A DNA stretch of 64,000 nucleotides from Methanobacterium sp964452085. Lineage in GTDB: Archaea > Methanobacteriota > Methanobacteria > Methanobacteriales > Methanobacteriaceae. A model generated the notes under the pieces. It was not told the origin of the DNA. It saw nothing but the letters and a program-made list of their open reading frames with translations, and searched no databases. This document shows, one piece after another, positions 32,865-43,359 of the stretch (its first letter is position 1; the number at the start of each line of letters is the position of its first letter). The stretch covers positions 419,918 through 483,917 of the forward strand of contig CAYVKL010000001.1 of NCBI GenBank assembly GCA_964452085.1. The letters run 5' to 3'. The translations under genes and the position numbers were made by a program.

Positions 32865-33188
32865 ATGTACGAAGAATTCATCTATTACATTTCTTTTTCT
32901 TTAGCCATTTTCGGGGCTATTTTAGTTTTTTATGGTGGGTTAAGGGCAGCTATCAAGATTATTGCCAAGGAAATTCTGAGAAAATCCTACCAATACAATG
33001 ACATACGCCTGGACTTCACCACAAAGATAGTATTGGGTTTGGAATTCTTTATTGCCGCTGATCTGATCAAAAGCATACTTCAACCAACCTTAAATGATCT
33101 CATTGTTTTAGCAGTTATTGTTGCTATAAGAATTGGGGTAGGGTATTCTTTGAATGCTGAAATAAAAGAATTATCAAGTAATAACTGA
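32865..33188 (+). CDS. DUF1622-like membrane protein
   Basis: 107 residues with about three membrane helices (FSLAIFGAILVFYGGLRAAI, LGLEFFIAADLIKSIL, LIVLAVIVAIRIGVGYSL). The pattern fits the DUF1622 family. Third gene of the small-membrane-protein set, and its stop is 130 bases before the initiator tRNA. Function unknown. Confidence 0.7.
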   Translation: MYEEFIYYISFSLAIFGAILVFYGGLRAAIKIIAKEILRKSYQYNDIRLDFTTKIVLGLEFFIAADLIKSILQPTLNDLIVLAVIVAIRIGVGYSLNAEIKELSSNN

Positions 33189-33284
33189 TTTGAGGAATTT
33201 TTAGCAACATAAAATTTATTTTGAAGTAATAGAAATGAATGAAATGGGATATAAAAGAATAATTTAAAAATATTTGAGGGAAAC

Positions 33285-33294
33285 CTTTATATAC
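33285..33294 (+). promoter_or_regulatory. TATA box of the initiator tRNA gene
   Basis: CTTTATATAC lies about 25-34 bases before the tRNA 5' end, preceded by purine-rich GAGGGAAAC (BRE-like). It is the clearest promoter for the tRNA and possibly for the RNase P RNA behind it. Confidence 0.6.
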
Positions 33295-33317
33295 ATAAAA
33301 ATTCAACAGTGATAGTA

Positions 33318-33396
<79 letters not shown>

Positions 33397-33397
33397 A

Positions 33398-33717
<320 letters not shown>

Positions 33718-33740
33718 CCTTTTATATTATTTTTTTGAAA
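33718..33740 (+). terminator. Oligo-T terminator after RNase P RNA
   Basis: CCTTTTATATTATTTTTTTGAA directly follows the 3' strand of P1; the T7 run is a typical archaeal stop signal. Confidence 0.6.
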
Positions 33741-33830
33741 TTAGCCTTTAAAATGAAATATTATTTAATCTGTTATTTTAATTTTAAAAATAAAAAAAGA
33801 AATTTAAGTTAAATCTAGTTTTAATGGTTT

Positions 33831-34310
33831 TTATTCTTTCTGGAAAAGCATCAAAATTCCGGTTAAGAGTAACCATAGTCCAATTAGTATTCCCAGATAG
33901 AATGGATCGGAAACCAGGGATCCCAGTATTAGGTATACTAACCCGATGATCACGGCTATAACTCCGTTCCAACGACTACCTCCGGCTTGAGTGAATATCC
34001 CCACTATACCGACGATAATCAGGAACAAACCAGCTATATAGATTAACAGTCCTGCAACGAAGCTAAACAATCCTGGGTTCAAGATGAATCCAAGTCCCAG
34101 TACCAGGGCGATTATTCCGAAAACTATTTCCAGAAGTCCCAAACCAGTACTTACTTCTCTGTCACTAAAACCTGCTACTATTAGCCCTATACCTAGGAAT
34201 AGTACTCCCAGTCCAGTTAGGACGCTAATAGGAACTACTCCAAGCATTGGAACGGCTAATACTATTAAACCTAAAATTATCAGTATTATTGCCATAACAT
34301 TTTTCTGCAT
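33831..34310 (-). CDS. DUF308/HdeD-like membrane protein
   Basis: 159 residues, about six closely packed hydrophobic helices with little polar sequence between them and a single SDREVS loop; the small-residue-rich pattern (GLGVLFLGIGLIVAGF, GLLIYIAGLFLIIVGI) is that of the DUF308/HdeD family. ATAGGAGGGAAAAAAT precedes the ATG. Function in archaea unknown. Confidence 0.8.
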   Translation of the reverse strand: MQKNVMAIILIILGLIVLAVPMLGVVPISVLTGLGVLFLGIGLIVAGFSDREVSTGLGLLEIVFGIIALVLGLGFILNPGLFSFVAGLLIYIAGLFLIIVGIVGIFTQAGGSRWNGVIAVIIGLVYLILGSLVSDPFYLGILIGLWLLLTGILMLFQKE

Positions 34311-34518
34311 ATTTTTTCCCTCCTATTTAATAATAAATTCATAACTTAGATGAGTTATGTTTTATATTAGTATTATATTTTTTGATTTATCACCTTATGG
34401 TTGATATAATCAAAAATAGGCGGAAAAGACGTAAAAAAATTAGTATTTAATATTCTTATTTACTCGGATAAGTTAAGCACGGTTTTAAAACAAATTACCA
34501 TATTATTAGTCCCATAGA

Positions 34519-35373
34519 TTATGTCAATATAAGTTCAAGAATCAGTTCAAGCCCTACAAACACCGTAGTTGAAACCAGTATTTTTCGGAGGGGAATTTCA
34601 TATTTTTCACGAAGCATAGTTATGTATAGGCTAATGAAAGCAACAACCGCAGCTAAGTAACGAATATCAAATTCAGCATGCCCTGATATTAGAACTATAA
34701 AACGAAAAACGGCAAATATGAATAAACCAATCCCAATTACAGTTAAAACGTAATATTCTTTTTCATTAACTACTCTGTACTCTAAATCAACCATTTCATT
34801 CGGGCTTTCAGGACTTAGAATGGTTTCTAGATGTTCATTGTTTACCAGAAAGTCGTATCTACGTCTTCGATCTTTATTTAGTACACTTGAGACAGGTATG
34901 GAAATGGATCTTTTTTCATTATCTTCTATTGAAAGCTTTATTTCATCAACACCTTTTTTATTGGGCATTTTCATCCCCAGGGGGAGGGTGATGTGAAGTT
35001 CCATCTCTTCAGCTTCTGTAAGCTCTACTTTACCAAGATAACCGCGATTAAATCGTTTTAATTTAAATTCAGGATTCACCAGCACAAATTTGATGTCTAG
35101 TTTAACATGCTTAAGCCCACGCTCATCTGCAGTTCCAATCCACTGGTTAAGATCACCCAGATTAATTATCAGATGATTTTTTTCTTCCAGAAAAGGAATA
35201 TCCCAGTCTCGATTCACTCCAAAGATTTCCATATCTTCCACTATTTCTTTTTCCATGGGGAATCTGATGATATTTTCATCGGTTAGAACATCCAAAACCA
35301 TTCGAACATGGCGGGCTGGAGACGGAACTATCTGGTCTTCAATGTAAACACGGGTTTTTTTTGATAAAAGCAG
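34519..35373 (-). CDS. Hypothetical membrane protein, possible CTG start
   Basis: A polar domain of about 190 residues (VKLDIKFVLVNPEFKLKRFNRG...) followed by two or three membrane helices near the C-terminus (LTVIGIGLFIFAVFRFIVLIS, YLAAVVAFISLYITML, TTVFVGLELILELI). The first ATG (35301) has no ribosome-binding site. The frame stays open and coding-like for 24 more codons (SKKTRVYIEDQIVPSPARH), reaching CTG 35371-35373 that follows GGGGGAAT. An in-frame TAG closes it further up. Start at 35301 is the conservative choice. No family recognised. Confidence 0.6.
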   Translation of the reverse strand: MLLSKKTRVYIEDQIVPSPARHVRMVLDVLTDENIIRFPMEKEIVEDMEIFGVNRDWDIPFLEEKNHLIINLGDLNQWIGTADERGLKHVKLDIKFVLVNPEFKLKRFNRGYLGKVELTEAEEMELHITLPLGMKMPNKKGVDEIKLSIEDNEKRSISIPVSSVLNKDRRRRYDFLVNNEHLETILSPESPNEMVDLEYRVVNEKEYYVLTVIGIGLFIFAVFRFIVLISGHAEFDIRYLAAVVAFISLYITMLREKYEIPLRKILVSTTVFVGLELILELILT

Positions 35374-35547
35374 AGGCTATTCCCCCATTTTTAGATTTTT
35401 TTAATATATGAGTTGATTTTAGGTTCTTATTTATTATATAGATTATTTTAAGAGAATAATTTCTTCCCTAGATCCACCCCAAGAATAGTATAGATACATT
35501 GCATTTAATAGTTCTGGGTTTATTTATCTAAAATTAGGGATTTATTT

Positions 35548-35922
35548 TTATTTTTCTTTAAACTCATCATAAACTCTTAAAGACTTAGAAAGAGCAGTGG
35601 TTTCTGTGATGGATGCTCCAATAACGATGGCCAGGAGTAATTCATCGTCGGAGGCCCCAAACTCCCGGGCTACCTCTAAATGGGTTTGAAGACAGTGGGA
35701 CGATCCAAGGGCTGCAGCAGCCCCAATGGACACAAATTCTTTCATAAGTGGAGTTAATGTTTCATCGGCCATTAAAACCTCAAATTTATCAAAATAAGCC
35801 TTTAAATAGGAAGGATTATTTCTTAAAACCTGGAATATTTTTGGTACGAAACCAAAGTAGTCATTAATCTTGTTGATTATCTCTTCTACATTTATTTCTG
35901 GATTTTCATGGTCAGTGTACAC
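35548..35922 (-). CDS. Carboxymuconolactone decarboxylase/AhpD-like protein
   Basis: 124 residues: FGFVPKIFQVLRNNP, LTPLMKEFVSIGAAAAL, SSHCLQTHLEVAREFGASDDELLLAI. Only one Cys of the usual CxxC pair is present (SSHCLQTH has Ser where the first Cys would be), so thiol-peroxidase activity is doubtful. It stands alone between the hypothetical membrane protein and dnaJ. Role unknown. Confidence 0.85.
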   Translation of the reverse strand: MYTDHENPEINVEEIINKINDYFGFVPKIFQVLRNNPSYLKAYFDKFEVLMADETLTPLMKEFVSIGAAAALGSSHCLQTHLEVAREFGASDDELLLAIVIGASITETTALSKSLRVYDEFKEK

Positions 35923-36140
35923 TCAGATCACATCTTAAAGATTGTTTCAAGATAACTTCAATTAGATGCAATTCTCATACCCATAAACTAAATAGTTTTA
36001 CCTTACCCGTCAGATTATGGGAGCATGGGTAAATAAAAATGGGGTTAAAAATAAAGTAATTATGTAAAAATAAGTACATTGGAAAAAAACAGAAGAAATT
36101 AAAAAAAGAGGGATTAAAGATTTTTATTTAATTATAGTTT

Positions 36141-37310
36141 TCAGTGACTGATGGCATCTTTCACTTTATCAAAAAAACCTTTTTCCTCATTGTATATCTC
36201 ATCACCACTAATATCAGCAAACTCTTCTAAAAGTTCCTTTTGGCGGTGGCTGAGTTTCTTGGGAGTGATAACTTTAACCTTAACGTAAAGATTACCTTTA
36301 CCATTCCAACGTAAATGGGGCATTCCATGGCCTTTAATTCGGAAAGATGTTCCACTTTGAGTTCCTTCCGGTATTTTAAGCTCTACTTCTCCATCAATGG
36401 TGGGCACATCAACTTTATCTCCTAGAGTGGCTTGTACAAAGCTTATTGGTTTTTCATAGTGGAGGTTGGCTCCTTCCCGCTTGAAGTATTTGTGGGGTTT
36501 CACCCTTATGAGGACGTAAAGATCTCCAGGTGGACCTCCGCGTTTCCCAACATCTCCTTCTCCAGGCACCCGTAATCTGGATCCGTCCTCCACACCTGGC
36601 GGAATATTGACGTTTATGGTACTTTTTTGCCTTACAATACCTTTTCCATGGCACTCATGGCAGGGACTATCAATTATTTTCCCTTCGCCACGGCAGGTGC
36701 TGCAAGGTCTTATTGTTGCAAATTGGCCAAGGGGGGTGTTTTGAACATGGCGAACCTGACCACTACCTCCGCAAGTATCACAAGTTCGGCTTTCAGTTCC
36801 AGGCTCCGCTTTTGATCCATTACATCTAGGGCAGGTCTTTTTATGAGGAACTTCAATATCATCTTCCAATCCATGGGCTGCATCTTCCAGGGTTACTTTC
36901 ATTTCATAAAGCACATCATCTCCCTGTTGAGGGCCGTTACGACGACCTCCTCCAAATCCAAAAAGATCGAATATGCTTTCGAACCCACTTCCACCTCCGC
37001 CACCACCACGGCTTCCTCCGAATCCAAAGCCGCGGAAAATGTCTTCGAAGTTGATATTGTTGAAAATGTCTTCCTGGCTGAATCCACCCATTCCTGCATG
37101 ACCGTACTGGTCATAGGTGCTTTTTTTCTCTTCATCAGAAAGAATAGCATACGCTTCACTGATTTCTTTGAATTTTTCACCTGCTTCGGGGTCTTCGCTA
37201 ACATCCGGGTGATATTCCATGGCCAATTTTCTATAGGCCTTTTTAATATCTTTTTTAGTGGCTCCTTTTTCCACTCCCAGGACTTCGTAATAGTCACGCT
37301 TCTCTGCCAT
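36141..37310 (-). CDS. dnaJ: Chaperone DnaJ (Hsp40)
   Basis: 389 residues. J-domain with HPD (YHPDVSEDP, residues about 32-40), Gly/Phe-rich linker (GFGFGGSRGGGGGGSGFE), four zinc motifs CPRCNGSK, CDTCGGSG, CSTCRGEG and CHECHGKG, then the client-binding C-terminus. It stimulates DnaK ATPase. Third gene of the grpE-dnaK-dnaJ set, about 240 bases after dnaK, so it may have its own promoter too. Confidence 0.97.
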   Translation of the reverse strand: MAEKRDYYEVLGVEKGATKKDIKKAYRKLAMEYHPDVSEDPEAGEKFKEISEAYAILSDEEKKSTYDQYGHAGMGGFSQEDIFNNINFEDIFRGFGFGGSRGGGGGGSGFESIFDLFGFGGGRRNGPQQGDDVLYEMKVTLEDAAHGLEDDIEVPHKKTCPRCNGSKAEPGTESRTCDTCGGSGQVRHVQNTPLGQFATIRPCSTCRGEGKIIDSPCHECHGKGIVRQKSTINVNIPPGVEDGSRLRVPGEGDVGKRGGPPGDLYVLIRVKPHKYFKREGANLHYEKPISFVQATLGDKVDVPTIDGEVELKIPEGTQSGTSFRIKGHGMPHLRWNGKGNLYVKVKVITPKKLSHRQKELLEEFADISGDEIYNEEKGFFDKVKDAISH

Positions 37311-37552
37311 GGTTAATCTTCCTCAATACTATGAATATGTTTAAATGAATAAAAATATCAACTTAAAACCAATTTTTTTAAGATTCTAATTTTTTAAGAT
37401 ATAATGATTTTGTCTATACATCATAATGTTTAATTTATGAATATAATGTGTATTTCCATTTTAGTAAAATAAATATAATAAAAGTGTGGGTGTGGGGATA
37501 GAATTTTTATCCCCACTAGATGTTCTTATAGGTGTCGTCTATATTATTGGGT

Positions 37553-39421
37553 CTATTTTTTAACCTCATAGTCAGCGTCGATGGTGTCATCATCCTTCGA
37601 ATCCTGATCCGCATCTCCCTGAGCATCTTGACCTTGCTGCTGTTGTTGAGCCTGTTCTTGCTGAGCCTGTTGGTAAATTGCAGCTCCAACTTCCTGAACT
37701 GCTTTGGTCAACTCTTCAGTTTTGCTCTTAATGGCTTCCAGGTCATCTCCACCCACCAGTTCCCTGAGCTCCTTTACCAGTCCTTCGATTTTGGTTTTCT
37801 GATCAGGTTGTACTTTGTCAGCAAGTTCATCCAAGGTTTTCTCTGAGGTGTAAATCATGGAATCTGCGTTGTTCCTGATTTCAACTTCTTCTTGACGCTT
37901 TTTGTCTTCTTCAGAGTGCTGTTCAGCTTCCCTTATCTTCTGGTCGATTTCATCCTCGGATAATTTATTAGGGGCGGTAATAGTAATAGCTTGTTCTTTA
38001 CCAGTTCCCATATCCTTTGCAGACACATTGAGAATACCATTGGCGTCAATGTCGAAAGTTACTTCGATTTGTGGCATTCCACGAGGTGCTGGTGGAATTC
38101 CAACCAGTTGGAACCTTCCGAGGGTGGTGTTTCCAGATGAAACTGATCTTTCACCCTGCAGCACGTGTATGTCTACTGATGTCTGGTTGTCTGCCGCTGT
38201 AGTGAATACTTGACTTTTCTTGGTGGGTATAGTGGTGTTTCTTTCAATCAATTTGGTGAAAACCCCTCCAAGAGTTTCAATACCCAGGGATAATGGGGTA
38301 ACATCCAGTAAAACCAGGTCCTTAATTTCACCAGCTAGAACTCCTCCCTGAATCGCGGCTCCAACTGCTACACATTCCATGGGGTCAATTCCACGTTCAA
38401 CTGGTTTTCCAAGGTAGTCTTCTACGAATTTCTGGACTATGGGCATTCTGGTAGGTCCTCCTACAAGGATGATCTTGTCCACATCGTTTTTGGTCATTTT
38501 AGCATCTGACAATGCCTGTTCCATTGGTGAGGAACAGCGTTTGATAATTGAATCCACCAGTTCTTCCAGTTTTGCCCGGGTAAGGGTGTGGGTTAAGTGT
38601 TTTGGTCCATCTTGAGTGGCTGTGATGAAGGGTAAATTGATTTCTGTGGTTAAGGTTGTGGATAATTCAATTTTGGCTTTTTCAGCAGCTTCCCTCAATC
38701 TCTGTACTGCCTGATCATCATTCATGATGTCCACACCGGTGTCTTTTTTGAACTCAGCGGCAAGGTAATTCATGACCACGGCGTCCATATCAGTTCCACC
38801 CAGTTTAGTATCCCCACTGGTGGATCTAACTTCGAATACTCCTCCTCCGAATTCCATGATGGTAACGTCCAGTGTTCCTCCTCCGAAATCGAAAACCATG
38901 ATTTCAAGTTCATCATCACTAGATTTATCTATACCGTAGGCCAGACTAGCTGCAGTGGGTTCGTTAACTAGCCTTACTACATCCAGTCCTGCGATAGTCC
39001 CAGCATCTTTAGTAGCGGTTCTCTGGTTGTCATCGAAGTAAGCCGGCACAGTTATCACTGCTTTTTTCACTTCTTCACCCAGGAATGCTTCGGCATCCTT
39101 TTTTATTTTTTGAAGGATGAATGCGGAGATCTCCTGAGGAGTGTACTGTTTTCCCGAGATATCAACCTTATAACTGGTACCCATCTGCCTTTTGATGGCG
39201 GTAATAGTTTTTTCAGGGTTTGTTACTGCTTGTCTCCGTGCTGGTTCTCCCACCAGGCGTTGATTATCGTCTGTGAAGGCCACGTAGCTGGGGAATGATT
39301 TACCGTACTGGGTTGCTCCCTCTGCACTGGGGATAATGGTTGGTTTACCACCAATTAACACTGCAGCAGCGGAGTTACTGGTTCCCAAGTCAATTCCAAT
39401 TATTTTTTCTGTTTTAGCCAT
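37553..39421 (-). CDS. dnaK: Chaperone DnaK (Hsp70)
   Basis: 622 residues. ATPase domain with GIDLGTSNSA, VFDFGGGTLDVTI and ILVGGPTRMPIVQ; substrate domain with LLDVTPLSLGIETLGG and ITITAPNKLS; the Gln-rich, acidic end (QQEQAQQQQQG...DDDTIDADYEVKK) is typical of bacterial-type Hsp70. Archaeal Hsp70 is thought to have come from bacteria. GAGGTGAATTTAT precedes ATG 39421. Confidence 0.97.
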   Translation of the reverse strand: MAKTEKIIGIDLGTSNSAAAVLIGGKPTIIPSAEGATQYGKSFPSYVAFTDDNQRLVGEPARRQAVTNPEKTITAIKRQMGTSYKVDISGKQYTPQEISAFILQKIKKDAEAFLGEEVKKAVITVPAYFDDNQRTATKDAGTIAGLDVVRLVNEPTAASLAYGIDKSSDDELEIMVFDFGGGTLDVTIMEFGGGVFEVRSTSGDTKLGGTDMDAVVMNYLAAEFKKDTGVDIMNDDQAVQRLREAAEKAKIELSTTLTTEINLPFITATQDGPKHLTHTLTRAKLEELVDSIIKRCSSPMEQALSDAKMTKNDVDKIILVGGPTRMPIVQKFVEDYLGKPVERGIDPMECVAVGAAIQGGVLAGEIKDLVLLDVTPLSLGIETLGGVFTKLIERNTTIPTKKSQVFTTAADNQTSVDIHVLQGERSVSSGNTTLGRFQLVGIPPAPRGMPQIEVTFDIDANGILNVSAKDMGTGKEQAITITAPNKLSEDEIDQKIREAEQHSEEDKKRQEEVEIRNNADSMIYTSEKTLDELADKVQPDQKTKIEGLVKELRELVGGDDLEAIKSKTEELTKAVQEVGAAIYQQAQQEQAQQQQQGQDAQGDADQDSKDDDTIDADYEVKK

Positions 39422-39453
39422 ATAAATTCACCTCTTACTTTCCATCATTTTTT

Positions 39454-39993
<540 letters not shown>

Positions 39994-40020
39994 TTGTTCA
40001 CCTTTAATGGGTGGATGGGA

Positions 40021-40165
40021 AGATAAGTAACTTTACCATTATAGTTACTGATGGTTATATAAACCTTTCTAAAAATCATGGTTATAGTTACCAAAAGTTA
40101 TATAAATTAATAGTAACCAAAGGTTATATAAACCTTTCTAAAAATAGTGATTATAGTAACTTATA
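40021..40165. promoter_or_regulatory. Duplicated TATA element and GTTAC repeats between grpE and a regulator gene
   Basis: A 24-base element starting GGTTATATAAACC and ending TTCTAAAAAT occurs twice, exact, at 40053-40076 and 40122-40145. Its core GGTTATATAAACC is nearly palindromic and holds a TATA box on both strands. Around it are at least five copies of GTTAC or its complement GTAAC (near 40027, 40044, 40086, 40113, 40156). The minus-strand copy fits the grpE promoter. It probably holds operators for the divergent winged-helix protein; that is inference. Confidence 0.65.
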
Positions 40166-40266
40166 GTTATAATAGATATTTGGCTCATTATAATCAACAC
40201 CTTTTTAGATAGATAAATAAATTAGAAAAATTAAAATGCTTTACATATTACAGGAAAAGTGGTTCA

Positions 40267-40773
40267 ATGATGGATTTAGAGTTATTGCTGGATGTTATGG
40301 GATGTAAAACCCGCAGGGACATACTCGACCTTTTAAGAGATGAGCCGCGTTTTGTTAGTCAGATATCCAGAGAATTGGAAATTGGTCAGAAGGCCATCAT
40401 AGAACACCTTCGTGCTATGGAAGAAGCAGGACTACTCAGCTCCACATTCCAAAAAATAGAGCGCGGAAGGCCAAGAAAATACTACGATATTTCCAATGAT
40501 GTAGAATTCCAGATATTCATCAGTCAGGGAAGTATTCGAGTAAAATTACCTGGCCATGAATTCCAGGAATTACAAATGTTAGAGGAACGCGCCCGTCTAG
40601 GGGATGATGTTACATCAGAACTTGAAATGCTTATAAATAATTATGATGAAGCCAAAAAACACGCTGAAATACTTCTAAAACAGGTAGATGATAGAAAAAG
40701 GGCCTTAAAAATACGTTCTTTAAATTTACCAGTCATGTTTGGTGAGGAAGATTCTCAAGATAAGGAACCTTAA
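40267..40773 (+). CDS. ArsR-like winged-helix regulator, divergent to grpE
   Basis: 168 residues. The N-terminal winged helix (GCKTRRDILDLLRDEPRFVSQISRELEIGQKAIIEHLRAMEEAGLL, residues about 12-57) and wing with RGRPRKYY are clear. A C-terminal coiled coil of about 60 residues may be for dimerisation. It lies next to and divergent from grpE-dnaK-dnaJ and so may be the local heat-shock regulator, like winged-helix regulators in other archaea. The first ATG is 40267; 40270 is also ATG. Confidence 0.85.
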   Translation: MMDLELLLDVMGCKTRRDILDLLRDEPRFVSQISRELEIGQKAIIEHLRAMEEAGLLSSTFQKIERGRPRKYYDISNDVEFQIFISQGSIRVKLPGHEFQELQMLEERARLGDDVTSELEMLINNYDEAKKHAEILLKQVDDRKRALKIRSLNLPVMFGEEDSQDKEP

Positions 40774-40879
40774 TTATTATTTTTTTAATTTCAATCCATG
40801 AAGAAATAGGCTAAATTTTCTATTTTTTTAAAAATACACATACTTGTCCTGATTTTTATAATTACTTATTTATAATTAC

Positions 40880-43192
40880 TCAGTACCCGTAACGTAAAGC
40901 AGCCACCGCTGCCTGGCCTATTGAAACAGAACCGTCCCCTGCGCAGCTATTCTTATGCTGCAGGAAACGGTAACCAGCATCCTCAACCACTTTTTTAATG
41001 GTCATGCTTATGGCTTCATTATAGAAAACTCCACCTGAACCACCAATAGCCTCCACACCTTTTTTATCAGCAGCCATGATAGCTAGCTCTGCCAGCCCCT
41101 GCGAAACAGCTCGCTGAGCAGAACAAGCCAGATCCTCAACAGATTCTCCTTCAAGTTTCTTCTCTAAAATTGATAATAGTAGATGGGAAGTATCCAGCAC
41201 GACCCTACCTTGATTTTCAATGATTTTAACAGGGAAATCAAAACTATCTTCACCTGAATAAGCTGTAGATTCTAACTTCATGGCACATTCGCCTTCATAA
41301 GTTCGTTCTCCACAAATATGTAGTGTTGCAGCTATAGCATCAAGAACCCGCCCGGTACTAGTGGTTTCTGTGAGATTGAAATTCCTATCCATTTGATTGG
41401 ATACTATGTCAACTTCTTTTGCTCCGTGAGGGAAGTAATTAAGATAATGGGTTTTCAAAAGTTCGATGATATCTTCTTTATCATAAAGTTGGTAAAGCAT
41501 TGCCATCATCATTCTGGCAGGATAACGAGTAGTTAAATCCCCTCCCGGCATTTTTTGAGGCATCAAACTGGCCAATCGTTCATATTCTGCTCCACTGGAG
41601 TAGAGTATCTCCCCACCCCATGCACCACCATCTTCCCCATAACCCACTCCATCAGCAGCTATGCAGATAATCTCATCTTCGTCCCAATCCATGGATAATG
41701 CCGCGGCATGGGCATGGTGATGTTGAACCTTTAAAACAGGACATTTGAACCTTTCACCCAGATCATGGGCCAGCTTGGTGGTGAAAAACTGTGGATGAAG
41801 GTCACATGCCACCACATCAAACTTATCGGTTTTAGTAATTCCCATCATGTATTCTATGGCTTTCTGAAGGTAGAGGAATGTTTCATATTTGGTGGTATCA
41901 CCTATATGTTGAGATACATAACATTTACCTGCTTTAAGTAGGGAGAATGTAACATCAATTTCAGGTCCCAGAGCCAGGACATTCAAGTCCGTGCTGATCT
42001 TAGAAAAATCGTACGGCTCAGGCACATAACCTCGAGATCGACGAATAAACGCCATATCTCCACCACGGAAGCGCACCACACTATCATCGCATCGATTAAC
42101 AATTTCTCTATTGTGTAGGAGGTAATAATCAGCCACATTCTCCAGTTTCTTAATTATGTCCTGATTCTGGGTGAGCATGGGCTCACCAGGCATGTTGGCA
42201 GAGGTCATGATATAAGCTGGAGAATCTGTATAACTGAAAAGCAAGTGATGCAGTGCGGAGTAAGGAAGCATCACTCCTAAATTATGAAGTTCAGGTGCAA
42301 CATAAGGTGATAAATAGTAATCATTGTTCTTTTTAAGAACCACTATGGGTCTGTTCCTTGATAAAAGCGTTTTTTCTTCGAAGTCTGCTACTTCAGTAAA
42401 ACTTCTGATGGTATCTATATCAGGTGACATGCAGGCAAAGGGTTGGTTTAATCTGCCCAATCTTTTACGCATTTTAATAACTGGCAAGTCCTCAATTGTG
42501 CTCGCCACCAAGTGTGTGCCTCCAATGCCTTTCATGGCCAGGATATTCCCTTCATCTAAGAGTTTTGCTGCTTCTTTGACGGGGTTGCCCAAGTCAATTC
42601 TTTCCTCACGGTAAAGGAAAACTTCAGGGCCACATACCGGGCAACAAGTGGCTTCAGCATGGTAACGGCGGTCATCAGGGTTTTTATATTCCTCGGTGCA
42701 ATCGTGGCAAAGTGGGAATTTATCCATGGAAGTTCGTTCACGATCATAGGGGATGGAATTAATAACTGTAAAACGGGGACCACAATCAGTACAGGCAGTG
42801 AAAGGGTAATTAAAGCGCCTATTTCCCTTTTTAATTACTTCTCCCAGACAATTGTCACAGGTTGCAACATCAGGAGGTATAACAGATGATCCTGAGAAGT
42901 TGGCTGAACTTTCCAGGATGTTAAAACTTTTAAACTCTGAAACAGAACTATCATCTAACCAGTCTATTATTAATGAATCAATTTTTGATATGGGTGGTTT
43001 TTTAACCTTTAAATCATTTGAAAAAGTGATTATGTCTTTTTCATGGCCTTCTACTATTATTTCCACCACATTACCCAGGTTCCGCACGTATCCATTCAGT
43101 TTCAGAGCCTTGGCTAGGCGGTAAACATTGGGCCTGAATCCCACTCCTTGAACTATTCCCTGGACAAGTATTCGTGCTTTTTTCAATTTCAT
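40880..43192 (-). CDS. hypF: Carbamoyltransferase HypF
   Basis: 770 residues, full length. Acylphosphatase domain (ARILVQGIVQGVGFRPNVYRLA), two zinc fingers (CDNCLG, CTDCG, CHDCTEEY, CCPVCG), YrdC-like domain (KEAAKLLDEGNILAMKGIGG) and a Kae1-like C-terminal domain (KVQHHHAHAAALSMD, SCAGDGSVSIGQAA). It makes the thiocarbamate used to build the CN ligands of [NiFe] hydrogenases such as Frh. The gene stands alone and opposite larB. Confidence 0.97.
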   Translation of the reverse strand: MKLKKARILVQGIVQGVGFRPNVYRLAKALKLNGYVRNLGNVVEIIVEGHEKDIITFSNDLKVKKPPISKIDSLIIDWLDDSSVSEFKSFNILESSANFSGSSVIPPDVATCDNCLGEVIKKGNRRFNYPFTACTDCGPRFTVINSIPYDRERTSMDKFPLCHDCTEEYKNPDDRRYHAEATCCPVCGPEVFLYREERIDLGNPVKEAAKLLDEGNILAMKGIGGTHLVASTIEDLPVIKMRKRLGRLNQPFACMSPDIDTIRSFTEVADFEEKTLLSRNRPIVVLKKNNDYYLSPYVAPELHNLGVMLPYSALHHLLFSYTDSPAYIMTSANMPGEPMLTQNQDIIKKLENVADYYLLHNREIVNRCDDSVVRFRGGDMAFIRRSRGYVPEPYDFSKISTDLNVLALGPEIDVTFSLLKAGKCYVSQHIGDTTKYETFLYLQKAIEYMMGITKTDKFDVVACDLHPQFFTTKLAHDLGERFKCPVLKVQHHHAHAAALSMDWDEDEIICIAADGVGYGEDGGAWGGEILYSSGAEYERLASLMPQKMPGGDLTTRYPARMMMAMLYQLYDKEDIIELLKTHYLNYFPHGAKEVDIVSNQMDRNFNLTETTSTGRVLDAIAATLHICGERTYEGECAMKLESTAYSGEDSFDFPVKIIENQGRVVLDTSHLLLSILEKKLEGESVEDLACSAQRAVSQGLAELAIMAADKKGVEAIGGSGGVFYNEAISMTIKKVVEDAGYRFLQHKNSCAGDGSVSIGQAAVAALRYGY

Positions 43193-43359
43193 GCCTCTAA
43201 TTAAAATTTCAATTGTACAATTTCAAACTTGGGAAACTTTTGGATTGTGATTTATAATTCATTAGGTAGAATTTAACTAATAACAATTCATAAAATTCGA
43301 TTCATAGAATTGTTTTTAATGCTTCAACTTTATATATAAATTTGACGAGGTAGTGTGGT

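Noticed and set aside
35376..35390. ATG GGG GAA TAG in frame: possible pyrrolysine UAG
   Set aside because: No pylT, pylS or methylamine methyltransferase genes are visible in the window, and the TAG lies before, not within, conserved sequence.
40053..40145. Two-copy 24-base repeat as a CRISPR-like array
   Set aside because: Only two copies, spacing does not fit a spacer-repeat array, no leader or cas genes; it contains TATA boxes and fits a promoter.
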